Below the pieces are notes generated by a model. The model saw only the letters and a list, made by a program, of their open reading frames with translations. It did no database searches and was not told the origin of the DNA. 64,000 nt of DNA from Incurvaria masculella. Taxonomy: Eukaryota; Arthropoda; Insecta; Lepidoptera; Incurvariidae. Every line of letters starts with the position of its first letter. Positions within the stretch are counted from its first letter, which is position 1. The stretch is taken from NCBI GenBank assembly GCA_946894095.1, contig OX335659.1:7819501-7883500 (forward strand), read 5' to 3'. The translations under genes were made by a program, and so were the position numbers. Shown here piece by piece: positions 1 to 10,700 of the stretch.

Positions 1-719
1 AGCCTTGGAGTGTCAAAGGTAGATCCAATGCTATTTACCGCAAGAGTGAAAGAGCTTACACTGTTTTGGCTTATCGTCAAATCGGTGACACATTCTAAAG
101 TACTTTGCCCAATCCTCCCTTTTATACAGCTGGGTAAAACGCTTACGCTTTCGGAAACAAAAAACAAATGATGAAAAACCACGCGATGGAAATATTTGAG
201 ATGCAGATGTTAGAGATGGATATATGGCGACGAACTTGCGGCCGGCAGTGTGAGCACGGAAATGTTGCAACTCGCAGTAATACATTCTGCGCTGTCAAAA
301 CCATAGCGCGCATGCTAGGTCTATGGTCAAAACGCAGTTTGATTGAAGATTGCTACTTTCTTGGTGCTCGCACGGCGGAGGGCCGCAGGTGCCTCGCCGA
401 ACGAACCTTGGCGACGGAGATATTGACAATGTAGATGCATGGCACCGTTCGTAAACGGCCCAAGGTGACAGCTGTCACTCAGCGCCGCTGGTGAGGCTTG
501 CGATTCACTTGCGATCTTTTGGGTTTGCTTTTGGCGCACGTTGTTCTTCTGACTGAACTAATAAACGTTTATTTATAAAATTTGGCTCGATCATCTAGGG
601 ATTGAGCTAATTAAAAATAAAAACTGGTTTCAGCAGTACCTAGTGTACGTTGAGATTCTCAAGACCATTTGACACACACAGGTTACAGTCCTAGTCCACT
701 CTTCAAAACTTAATGCACG
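1..719. other. 5' flank of Fntb, no recognised gene
   Basis: No coding sequence or known repeat is recognised here. The open frames present are short and resemble nothing known to me. The last part should contain the Fntb promoter and 5' UTR, but no clear core promoter element is visible. Confidence 0.4.
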
Positions 720-3700
720 ATGGAGAACCGAATCCGATGTTTCGTCGATATCGCCAAGGAAATATTCGACACTGAAGGGGTTGTAACTAATACTGCGGTC
801 GACCAGGTTTGTATTCTGTACAGTAGTACTGTATAAGAGTCCGTCTACTATTAAGCAAGCTGCTATTTATTCCCGGTTTCAATGTAGGTAACTAGCCACT
901 TGACCTAAAGGGTAGCGTTAACACTCTAGTAAGCAGACTCCATGGATTGTCCAATATGCATGCCAGTGATGCAGTGGAGACGCTTAAGGTGGCCCAACCC
1001 GCTCATCTCTCCATACACAAGGGGAAAGAAGATCACGCCTATATTTCTTGTCTGAGATCCAAAATGTTGCTCAAAATAGCTTTATTTGATCAAACTAGAT
1101 GTCTGATGACCATTGGCATTGTAAAGTTGTGTTTGTTTCCAAGTTATAACATCCGAAAGTTCGAATTTTTCGCACGTTTTATACAATAACTTTGGAGGTG
1201 GATTACGCAATGATAAAGTAAGAACATCTTAAAAAGATTAGTCATCAGACATAGCTTATTTAATCAAGATTTATAATCTATTTTGTTTTTGTTAGATTTT
1301 TGACTACAGTGGTCGTGGTTTACTTTTAGCTATAAGTCGTTTTGAAATTAAAATTTTTGTAAATCTTACTAAATCATACACTATGCACATTGTCTCTTTT
1401 GTGGACATGTTGCATCTTCCTCATCACGGAGCCTGTCTTATTCTTAGAAACAGAGAAGGTTCCAGAGCGCAACAGCACGGTTTTGTACCGTGCCCGCAAA
1501 TGAGTTGAGCCCACCGGGTTGGGCCACCTTAAGAAGGTTCAAATAGCTACGAAAGACCTAGTGTAACCAACAATTCACATGGGTGCGATTATGACCATGG
1601 AGATGCACCTATCAACTATGAATAGGACGAAAACCTTTTTAGTTTGTTATATTTTCTTAATTACAATACCTAGCAGAAAATAACAGACATTGAGCGTTGG
1701 AAAGAGACAATTTGTTAGTTTCGGCTTTGTAAAGCATAATCTCTCTTGCACGTAGTACACTGGTACTGACAGTACAGTAACGACGCTCTTCAAAGCCGAA
1801 ACTAGCCGACTATCTCCATACAATGATCTATGCATTATTTACTGCCGGGTACTGTATGTTTTAAAATAAAGGTAGGTAAATTACAATTATACTGACATTC
1901 TCATTGCATACGTGTAAATGCCTTTTTGTTGTAAGTATTCACTAGAAAAAAACTAGGTATCTGAACTAATCACAATAGATGTGGTCGTGCTAAAGAGCAG
2001 TTACAAACCTCAATTTAAAACCTATGCTCCATAGGGTTAAGACCTTCTGGCTTAAACTATTTCTTTTGGCCTTCAAATTGGTGGATTAGTTTATTTAGTT
2101 AGCATTTTCAGCGCGCTACGAAATGGTTTTAGATGGCAGTTAGCGGAAAACTTCTCACTTACACTTGATGAATCTATTTAATTTCACACAGATTCTACAA
2201 TATCAGGCGATTCAAGCTAAACTGGCTATCGTTGATGTGTCTGTATATATTTGCCTAAACGCATACATTCGACAGCCCAATTTCTGCTCATGCTAAACAC
2301 ACTTTAATTCAGGCCTTAGCACAGACAGTTTCAGCGATACCAAAGTATGCATGAGTAAATGCCAACTTTTCTTATTCGTCTAGCACTCAATATGTTCGAG
2401 AATAGGCCTGCTGTTAGCAGCGTTAGCAATACCCCAAAATACAGATTGATGTACGCTGAAATCATGCCTAAATAGATGCATAATACTACATACTATAATA
2501 CTACATATAATAAAAAAAAATACATTATTCCAGATAGACGTAGAGAAGATGATACTAAAGCTGTTCAAGCAGTTTGAAAAGAATGCTTCACTGGATCCTG
2601 AGCTGCCTTTGCTGAACCGTGAGGCCCACTGCAAGCTTCTCCACCGGATGCTGCGCGAGCTGCCAGTCGGATACGAGTGTCTCGATGCCAGTCGGCCCTG
2701 GATAGTATATTGGCTCCTCAACGGGCTATACATACTCAATGACATGCCCGACGCCAATACACTCGATAAAGTCGTCGACTTCCTCGCTCTCTGTCAGCAC
2801 GAGGACGGCGGTTACGGCGGAGGCCCCGGACAGATGGCGCATCTCGCCCCCACATATGCCGCCATCAACTCGCTTAGCATCATCGGAACGGACCGCGCGT
2901 ACGATTCCATCGACCGCAGCACACTTCAAAGCTTCCTGTGGACAGTTCGATCTGTAGATGGCTCATTTGCGCTACACAAGGGGGGCGAACACGATATACG
3001 TGGAGCGTATTGCGCTCTCGCCGTAGCTAAGCTCACGAACGTTTACAGTGACGCATTGTTTGACAAGACTGCCGAGTGGATCAGCAGCTGTCAGACATAT
3101 GAGGGCGGGTTTGGGGGCTGCCCAGGCATGGAGGCGCACGGCGGCTATGCTTTCTGTGGGCTGGCGTCTTTGGCGCTTCTCGACCGCACCGCCCTGTGCG
3201 ACTTGGACGCATTGCTGCGGTGGTGCGCCAACCGGCAGATGCGGCTAGAGGGCGGGTTTCAGGGACGCACCAATAAGCTAGTGGACGGCTGCTATTCCTT
3301 CTGGCAGGGAGCCGACTTCCCCATCATCTGCGCCATTCTCTCGCAGCAAGGTTTGTTGTCAATGCTCAATTTCTTACATCACAGATTGATATCTTTGTGT
3401 TGTTATAATAGACATAGGCTGGAGTGCACCGTATCTGGTTAATATTATGGTTATTATAGATCTCATGTTCTTTATTTCTTTCGGCGAACAATAAGGACAT
3501 TACAGGAGGTAACAATAACCAGAGTCGGGGTATGTAATAAATTTACCTTAGAAAATGTTCACCTTATCGTGCTAGCTGGAACTTCATTGGGCCATTTCAT
3601 TAAAAAAAAATCCTCAGGTTCTGTGCAAGTTTACAAGTCAATGGAGCCTGCACTTCCAAGGCCCATTCTACCATGCATTCCCCCTCTCTCTGCAAATCTA

Positions 3701-4978
3701 TATTTTGAATGAGACTTCCAATGCTTTATTGTGGAAACTCTTTCCTTGCAGCAAATCACCCTTGGTGTTCCAAGATTTTCGGATAGGCCGCATACGGATT
3801 TAGAAGTGGGAAACAAGTTCAAAAGATATACATTTATACCAATATTTTATTTTCCCGCATAAATGGGAATTTTATTACCTGTGGTAACAATAAGACAACA
3901 GTGGCAGTGGCAGTGGCGCAAAATGATCTATGTGGGACTATAACAGATAACAGTGTAGCAATAGAAATACAATTTTGGCTACCTAAAAATATAAATTCTC
4001 AATATTTTTCTTCTAGCTGAATCATGTCGAAAATTTTACTTTCAGACCTTTTAAGAAAAGAGGAGTACTTGGAAACCGTGCTGTTCGACCAGGGTGCTCT
4101 GCAGGAGTACATACTCATTTGCTGTCAGCATCCCAGCGGAGGTCTCATTGACAAGCCAGGAAAGTAAGTTTGAAGGGTTTTTTTATATTTACTCAATAAT
4201 TTTAATCATCTCTTTCAAGATGTTTCCAGTAAGTTCCAGAAAAAAACGTTTTTAAAGGAAGTGAAAAGAAAACTTCTTCTTCTTCTTCTTCAGCCTTTTG
4301 TTGTCCACTGCTGGACGTAGGCCTCCCCCAGACTTCGCCAAGTTGTGCGGTCTCCTGTTTTTCTTCGCCAGTTGTCACCTACTGTCTGACGTATATCGTC
4401 TGACCAACGTGCTGGCGGTTTGCCGACGCTTCTTTTCCCTGTGTAGGGTCTCCACATTAAGACTTCAGTGCTCCATCTGTAGTCATCTCTGCAACATACG
4501 TGACCTGCCCATTGCCACTTGAGTTTAGCAACCCTATGCATAACGTCAGTGACCTGGTGCTTTGGCGTATCAGCAGATTTGGAAAAGAAAACTACAACAT
4601 GATTATGCGGTGCGAGCCCCGCATTGCACCTCTTCTGTCCGACTTGCTCCTTACACTGCGAACCGCACATCGACCCTGTGAAATTAATATTGCTATCCAG
4701 TTAAACTAGGACTCCTATAACGTCAAATATGTGATGTGACAGCGAATGATAAGGTTATATTGCATTACAGGCCCCGTGATGCATACCACACGTGCTACAC
4801 CCTCTGTGGGCTGTCGCTTGCGCAGCACGGCAGCGCTGTGGGTGACCCCTTCGTGGTGGGCAGCCCGGAGAACGAAGTCAACCGAATCCACCCAATCCAC
4901 AACATCGCGCCGCACTCGGTCTACAACGCAGTCCACTACTTTATTAGACACCCACCGCCCGTTAAGGATAAAAATTAG
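720..4978 (+). CDS. Fntb: Protein farnesyltransferase subunit beta (4 exons)
   Basis: Beta subunit of cytosolic protein farnesyltransferase, which with the alpha subunit attaches farnesyl to CaaX cysteines of Ras and lamin-type proteins. Exons by splice consensus and phase: 720-806, 2534-3350, 4046-4163 and 4771-4978; the joined frame is 409 codons plus stop, close to the family's usual 420-440. Exon 2 carries prenyltransferase alpha-alpha barrel repeats (HEDGGYGGGPGQ, YEGGFGGCPGMEAHGGY, LEGGFQGRTNKLVDGCYSFW). By family comparison the zinc ligands are D280 and C282 (VDGCYSF) and H347 (AYHTCYTLCGL). Exon 3 holds QEYILICCQHPSGGLIDKPGK, typical of FNTB rather than the geranylgeranyltransferase beta paralogues. 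The start is the first ATG before the conserved part; its 29-codon exon ends at GACCAG|GTTTGT. Intron 1 holds a TTAA MITE and intron 3 a LINE fragment. No frame damage is seen, so the gene looks functional. Confidence 0.93.
983..1533. mobile_element. TTAA-flanked MITE, family 1, copy 1 (Fntb intron 1)
   Basis: About 550 bp bounded by a perfect 19-bp inverted repeat (CTTAAGGTGGCCCAACCCG at 983-1001 and its complement at 1515-1533), with TTAA at each outer edge. No transposase frame. Copies occur at 21976-22507 (inverted) and 34928-35488. TTAA target sites are the hallmark of the piggyBac superfamily, so this is probably a non-autonomous relative. The superfamily call is inference. Confidence 0.85.
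4273..4553 (-). mobile_element. RTE-type LINE 3' fragment in Fntb intron 3
   Basis: Minus-strand reading gives HRVAKLKWQWAGHV, then WRPYTGKRSVGKPPARWSDDI, then LGEAYVQQWT before a stop at 4290. This is the C-terminus typical of endonuclease-reverse transcriptase LINEs in insects. A (CTT)n run at about 4275-4291 is the 3' microsatellite tail seen from the opposite strand. It is 5'-truncated and dead, and related to the pieces at 44000-44560 and 60005-60590. Confidence 0.8.
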
Positions 4979-5164
4979 TTGATTTTTGTCCTCTCATCCA
5001 AGGCAATAGAGAAAAATGTAGGATCCCTTCTTTCATATTGACGTCGACTTTGGGAGCGGAGGTACATGGGAGTTTATCTTCCTAGTGTGAAAATATGCGC
5101 CCGGTATGATCCCAAAGTTGGTTACAGGGGTAACTAATTTAAATTACAAAAAAATATTTATTCA

Positions 5165-5370
5165 GTGATTAATGCAAGAGCACTGATTTCAGTTTGATAA
5201 GGACGTAAGGAAAACAACATTTAATTTTATTTGAAAATAACCACAACAAATTTTAATAATCAAAAAAGCATATGTGTAGATTGATGGTGTAGATATAATT
5301 TAAAGATAAAACTGTAAGTCTCTGGTGCTTCATGTTTTCAAATTCGACAAATATTAATAAGGAATGTGAT
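5165..5370 (+). repeat. Dispersed repeat R, copy 1, left part
   Basis: Similar to 41585-41765, including TCAGTTTGA, GGACGTAAG and CTGTAAGTCTCTGGTGCTT-type blocks. The right part of this copy resumes at about 5800 after an interrupting block. Not coding. Confidence 0.6.
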
Positions 5371-5416
5371 ATATATGTATGTATAATGTATAATCGTGCG
5401 TAAAGCATGAGCGGTC

Positions 5417-5456
5417 AATGAGTGCAATGATTGAATGTTCAATCATTGCACTCATT
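5417..5456. repeat. Perfect 19-bp inverted repeat with 2-base loop
   Basis: AATGAGTGCAATGATTGAA (5417-5435), loop TG, then the exact complement (5438-5456). It lies in the block that interrupts repeat R. It is not followed by a T-run and no gene ends here, so it is not a terminator; a template-switch product is likely. Confidence 0.9.
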
Positions 5457-5519
5457 GTCCGCACCGCAGATGAAGCGTTAAATAAATGTATGTAGGTATA
5501 ATCTTAAAGACTGTGTTAG

Positions 5520-5745
5520 TAGGAGACATTAATTACGGGAGGAGGGACTGTAGGAGAATTCCAAATTATGGGTATACAGCCGGTGGCGAAATTGGTAGAC
5601 GCAATACCCGCGAATGTTTTTTGCTGGTTCCGGCCCAGCCTTGTAGTATATTTGTAAAGTAGTTCTTTTTACTGGGCTCTTTCTTTAATTAATGTGTCCT
5701 TGCTTCCTAGTCGATTTTACATACATACATATCACATTCCTTGGA
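5520..5745 (+). mobile_element. tRNA-headed SINE-like repeat, copy 1
   Basis: Contains TGGCGAAATTGG (5584-5595), a perfect match to the RNA polymerase III A-box consensus, followed about 42 bp later by GGTTCCGGCCC, an imperfect B box. It ends near TACATACATATCACATTC. Related copies lie at 32425-32650 and, reversed, at 56135-56345. The head recalls a tRNA-Leu (GGCGAAATTGGTAGACGC) but no cloverleaf can be closed, so it is not a tRNA gene. Confidence 0.65.
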
Positions 5746-5799
5746 ATAAGTGACGTACCTGGTTAGTACGAAAAAGTATATTTACTTAAACTTTCATAA

Positions 5800-5995
5800 G
5801 AACAGTTTGAACACAAAATATGATCGTCAGATATTTACCGTTATAGGTTTCAAATATAGCTAGACCATAAATGCATCTTTCGAATTTTTAAATTTCAAAA
5901 TATATCGTAGTTATTTAAAAAAAAATATAAAATATGGTTTCACTTACACCTTCAATGAACTGAATGCAATCAGGTGTTATCATGCCCTTAACTGG
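5800..5995 (+). repeat. Dispersed repeat R, copy 1, right part
   Basis: ATATGATCGTCAG, TTTACCGTTATAG, TAGCTAGACCAT and GTGGTTTCACTTA-type blocks match 41798-41850 plus 42773-42910. The second copy is also interrupted, by a different set of insertions. Confidence 0.6.
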
Positions 5996-6420
5996 AAACA
6001 AATTAACCTGTTTTCTACTACAGAGTTACGACAGCTGGTTACTGATGGTTGAATGGTTAGTTCATTTATATAAAAAAATCCTTATTTATGAAATGAGTAA
6101 CAGGAACAAGAGCAATGTACAATAATGAAGAGAAATAGGAATACCATAACTTGAAACAAATTCTACTGTTTTCTACTAGTGTAACGACAAACTCTTTACT
6201 GATGTAAGAGTTACTGATTGTTAATTTAGAAACCACAATTGGTTGAATGGTTAGCTAATATAAAAGGTATAAAAAAAAACTTATTTATTCAATTATTAGT
6301 AGAAGCAAGAGAAATGTGATAGAAAAGGGATAGGAATACCTTAGCTTGAAATACAATTTTACTGTTTTTTACTACAGTGTGTTGACAGCCTCTGTACTGA
6401 TCTAAGAGTTAGCGAATCTT
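5990..6420 (+). repeat. Tandem repeat, about 180 bp, 2.4 diverged copies
   Basis: Successive units start near 5990, 6151 and 6337 with CTGGAAACAAATT, CTTGAAACAAATT and CTTGAAATACAATT, followed in each by a TACTGTTTT-CTACTA block, ACGACA/TTGACAG, ACTGATG, GTTGAATGGTTAG and GGAATACC. AT-rich and non-coding. Confidence 0.65.
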
Positions 6421-6772
6421 CATTTGAGTTTAATATATCTTGTCACAAGTGCATGTTTATCTTAAGACTTTTAGAATGTAAAGAATATTTGAAGTAGGCG
6501 GTAAGTTTGATCAGTAGAAGTAGAGCCGAATGCTGAAATGCAGACTACTGTGCTATTGGGCCTTCGGACCCAAATAATTATTATTAACTGGTATATAATT
6601 ATATAATCATGTGTCGTCGAAGTTATGGATACGAATTCAGGACTATTTAACATGACACCTACTTTGAAACAACAATAAAATGGTTTATGAATTAAAAAGT
6701 TTGCAAAATACCCAGGCTGTAAATTTTAATTTTGAAAACTTCGTTTTTTCGCATTATTTCTGCCTACGGAAT

Positions 6773-6960
6773 TCATATCCTACTAATATTATAAAGGGGA
6801 AAGTTTGTAATAATGGATGGATGGATGGATATTTGTTACTCTTTCACGTAAAAACTACTGAATGGATTTTAATGAAACTTTACAATAATATATATAGCTT
6901 ATACATCAGAATAACACATAGGCTACAATTTACAAAGATGTGCCCATGGGCTTTCGAACT
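6773..6960 (+). mobile_element. Lepidopteran dispersed repeat fragment (Helitron-like, tentative)
   Basis: Begins TCCTACTAATATTATAAAGG, then GAAAGTTTGT, a (GGAT)n microsatellite, TTTGTTACTCTTTCACG and GCTTATACATCAGAATAACA. From memory this core is very common in butterfly and moth genomes and has been linked to non-autonomous Helitrons. No Helitron terminus can be defined here. Confidence 0.5.
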
Positions 6961-7212
6961 TTCACGGGCCTGCGAAAACGATGCCGCCAGTCCGGTGCTA
7001 CTTCACACCAGCCGGCGGCGGGAGCGCGGACGGGGGCGGGGCGGGCGGTCCGACGCACGGCAGGTTGAGGGGGGGGAAGAAGTCGCTCATCGCTGAGTGC
7101 GCTACCTGAACACGGGCAGACGTGTGAGGGCAGACGTCATAGACAGTTGTGTCCGTTTGGCGAATTTTCAAGGCACGATGATTTGTTAAAAACGCATAGT
7201 ACTTAAAGTAAT
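6961..7212. other. GC-rich stretch before the LTR element
   Basis: Around 6990-7140 the sequence turns GC-rich, with runs such as GGGGGCGGGGCGGGCGG, in an AT-rich neighbourhood. No domain is recognised in any frame and no splice-bounded exon is evident. Confidence 0.35.
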
Positions 7213-7364
7213 TGATATGTATCGATATTTACTCACTAAATATGTACAAATCACAACCTAAAACTGCCTGACATTAATATTGAAATAACCGCCATTTGCA
7301 CAACATTTCGATACATGTCAGGCCGAACCACTTTACGTCAAGCATTCAACTTGTGTTCACTTCA
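7213..7364 (+). repeat. 5' LTR (152 bp)
   Basis: Starts TG and ends CA directly after the target duplication. Identical by eye to the 3' LTR. At 152 bp it is short for a Gypsy LTR. No TATA box is obvious, so transcription may start from an initiator-type promoter (inference). Confidence 0.95.
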
Positions 7365-7365
7365 T

Positions 7366-7380
7366 TGGCGACGAGGATGA
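7366..7380 (+). promoter_or_regulatory. Primer binding site, tRNA-Ser(GCT)-like
   Basis: TGGCGACGAGGATGA begins one base after the 5' LTR. Its first 14 bases are complementary to a tRNA 3' end reading CATCCTCGTCGCCA, which from memory is that of eukaryotic tRNA-Ser(GCT). Confidence 0.75.
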
Positions 7381-7714
7381 TAAAAATAAAAGTGCACATT
7401 TTTCTGCCACCAGTGGTTGCTAACCAATAATAGATATGTGCCTAAACCTACTGCGGATGTGATCAACACAAAATTCGCATGAAAACAAAGGAAATCACAG
7501 AGATATCACAGGAAAACTACATGGAAATCGTATGTACCCTCAACCTTGACCTACATTAACACCATCATAGAACTGACAGCGTCATATTGACATTGACAGA
7601 TAACTGACCTATGGAGCAAATCATAATTCAGTCGCCACATTTCGACTGTCAAATAATCAAACCTCCGTACTTTGGTAGTCAACATTTTGAGTGTGATATT
7701 AAATTGTTGCAAAT

Positions 7715-10700
7715 ATGGACAAATGCATAACATTTTCGGAATATCGAGTTGGTAAAGACACTTGGAAAAATTATGGTTTGAGGCTAAGGAGCAGTTTTGC
7801 AGCAAACAAAATTATAGACGATGGAGTCAAAAAGGCGAATTTTCTGGCAGTTTGCGGAGCAGATATGGTTGAACATGTTACCTCACTGATAGCCCCATTG
7901 GATTTGGAAGATGAAAAGGTGACTTTTGCAATAATCGAATGTGTGTTAGGAAAACATCATAACCCAAAGCCTAATGAAATTATGGAAAGATTCAACTTCA
8001 ACAAACGCACTCAGTTGGAGGGTGAAGCGTTCAACGATTTTGTGGCTGCAATACGAAAGTTGAGTACACATTGCAAGTTTCCAAACGTTGATAATTTCAT
8101 CAGGGACAGGATCGTTGCAGGGGTGCGAGATCAACGGCTTCAAGAGGATTTTCTGCGAATACCTGAACTGACGTATGAGAGAGCTTTGGAATTGGGTATA
8201 GCAGCGGAAACTGCTAAGGTTAATGTGGCGTCCATGCGGGGCACTGAACCCAGTGAACATTCTGAATTAATTGCAGTATTAAAAGATACACCACCCCAAA
8301 TAACTTCCACTACAGAACAGCCTAAGAGATGTTACCGGTGCGAAGGGAGGCATCCCGCTGCCGAGTGTACATTTAAAGAAAGCACTTGTGACTTTTGCAA
8401 GAAAAAGGGACACATCCTGAAGGCATGTAAAAATAAAAAATGGAAAGAATTAAGGGAAAAAAGAACACAAGGAAGAAACGTAAATAATTATGTGCACGAG
8501 TTAGATTTTGGAATGTATTGCCTACCTGAATCAAACACACGGACACCTCCATTCAAAACCATGGTTCAAATCAATGGAAAAAATCTTGAAATGGAGATCG
8601 ACTCGGGGGCTGGGCGATCAATAATTAGTAGGAAGGCTTTCAACATGCTTGGGTTAAAGGAAGATAAGCTAAAAAAGGCACAATTCTCCTTAACGACTTG
8701 GTCGGGCCAACCACTCAAAATTCTTGGCAGCGTCGACATAGATGTCACTCATAACACCACGACGAGCAAGCTGCCCCTAACGGTTATCTATGGGAATGGT
8801 CCAGCACTAATGGGCCGGTCATGGTTTCAAGGATTGGGCATCACAATTAAAAAAGACGATGTCCACAGTATTCGTGATAGCCAGTGGGGCCAAAAGTTTG
8901 GAAATATTTTTTCACCGGGCCTCGGCAAATATAAAGGACCAATTAAAATTGAACTAAACGACAAAGTCCCTCCACGATTTTTGCGAGCAAGGCCAGTACC
9001 TTTTGCTATTAAAGAGAAAGTGGAAAAAGAAATTGATCGGTTAGTGAGAGAAGGGGTCTATGAACCCGTTTCATACTCAAAATGGGCCACGCCTTTAGTA
9101 ACTGTCATCAAGAAAGATGGTTCATTGCGGCTATGTGGGGATTACCGTTCAACATTAAATAATGCAGTTATGCCAGATAACTTTCCACTCCCTACCAGCA
9201 ATGAAATATTTTCTCATCTAGCGGGCGGTACAGTGTTCTCTAAGTTGGATTTAAACCAAGCATATACACAGCTTACAGTGGATGAAGAATCAGCTTTGGC
9301 TCAGACAGTAAATACAACTAAAGGCCTTTTCAAAGTTAAACGTCTTGCCTTTGGAGTAAGCGCTGCATGTGGAATTTTTCAGAGACTTATGTCGATGATT
9401 CTGGCTGGACTAGATGGAGTTGCAGTTCTGCTCGATGACATTATAATTTCAGGGAAATCTCAGTTCGAACACGACCAACGTCTGGAAGAAATACTAAAGC
9501 GGTTACTGGAAGCCGGGTTAAAAATTAAAGATGATAAGTGCTGTATAGCTCAAGAAAGGGTAGCATTTTTGGGCTTTGCCATTGATGCTGCTGGTATACA
9601 CCCACTTGAAGATAAAGTCAAAGCAGTGCGTGAAGCTCCAAATCCCACTTCAAAAGTAGAATTACAGTCATTTTTGGGGTTGTTAAACTTTTACGAACGA
9701 TTCATTCCTAATAAAGCTGACATCGTAGAGCCGCTGCACAGACTAATTGAGAAAAACAGCATTTGGGAGTGGTCCGAACGCCACCAAGAGGCATTCAATA
9801 AAGTTAAAGAGGTACTTTCCTCAGACAGAGTCTTGACACATTATGACCTAAAGCGCCCTCTTGTCCTAACCTGCGATGCTTCACCAGTGGGAGTTGGCGC
9901 CGTATTGGCACACGTCCAAGCTGACGGGAGTGAAGTGCCAATAGCTTACGGGTCCAGGTCCCTTAACAAGCACGAAAGGCGCTATGCACAGATAGACCGT
10001 GAAGCGCTAGCCATCATTTTTGGCATAAAAAAATTCCAACAATACATCGCATATCGAGAAGTCACAATTGTCACAGACCACAAGCCATTGCTAGGCATTT
10101 TCGGGAGAGACAAAGCAATACCCAATATTATATCTCCAAGGATGTTAAGATGGGCTCTAATTCTTGGTTCCCATAACTATACTCTTGTATACCGGATGGG
10201 TAAAAGTATTGGCAATGCAGATGCTCTCAGCAGGCTGCCACTAAATTTTACAGGACCTTCCTTAGAGCCAATGGATATATTTTTGATCGATGAACAACCA
10301 CTAGGCATGCCTAATAGCGCAGCAGACATTGCTCAAGAAACAAAAAAAGACTGCATATTGAGCAAAGTTTTTTACTGGTGTAAAAAAGGTTGGCCTGCCA
10401 CTGAGAATCATGAAGCTGAACTACGTCCATATCTCAGTAAGAAAGATGAAACATCTGTTCACAATGAATGCCTACTTTGGGGAAGTAGAGTTGTAATACC
10501 ACAAAAAATGAGGAAGCCAATGCTAGATGCTCTTCACGCCAGCCACTGTGGAGTCGTTAGAACCAAGGCGCTAGCCAGGAGTTACATGTGGTGGCCCAAC
10601 ATCGACAAAGATATTGAAGCGAAGGTAGGAGAGTGTGCAGTATGCCAACAGTTAAGAAATGATCCAGCAAGAGCACAAAATCATCATTGGTTAAGCCCTT

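Noticed and set aside
327..539. Minus-strand protein of 70 codons upstream of Fntb
   Set aside because: No family resemblance, no splice or polyadenylation context, and within the expected random frame length.
5580..5640. Functional tRNA-Leu gene
   Set aside because: A-box match is perfect but no acceptor stem or anticodon arm closes, and diverged copies exist elsewhere, so it is a SINE head.
6680..7096. 138-codon frame ending in an Arg/Gly-rich tail
   Set aside because: It starts in a lepidopteran dispersed repeat and ends in the GC-rich block; no homology or splice context.
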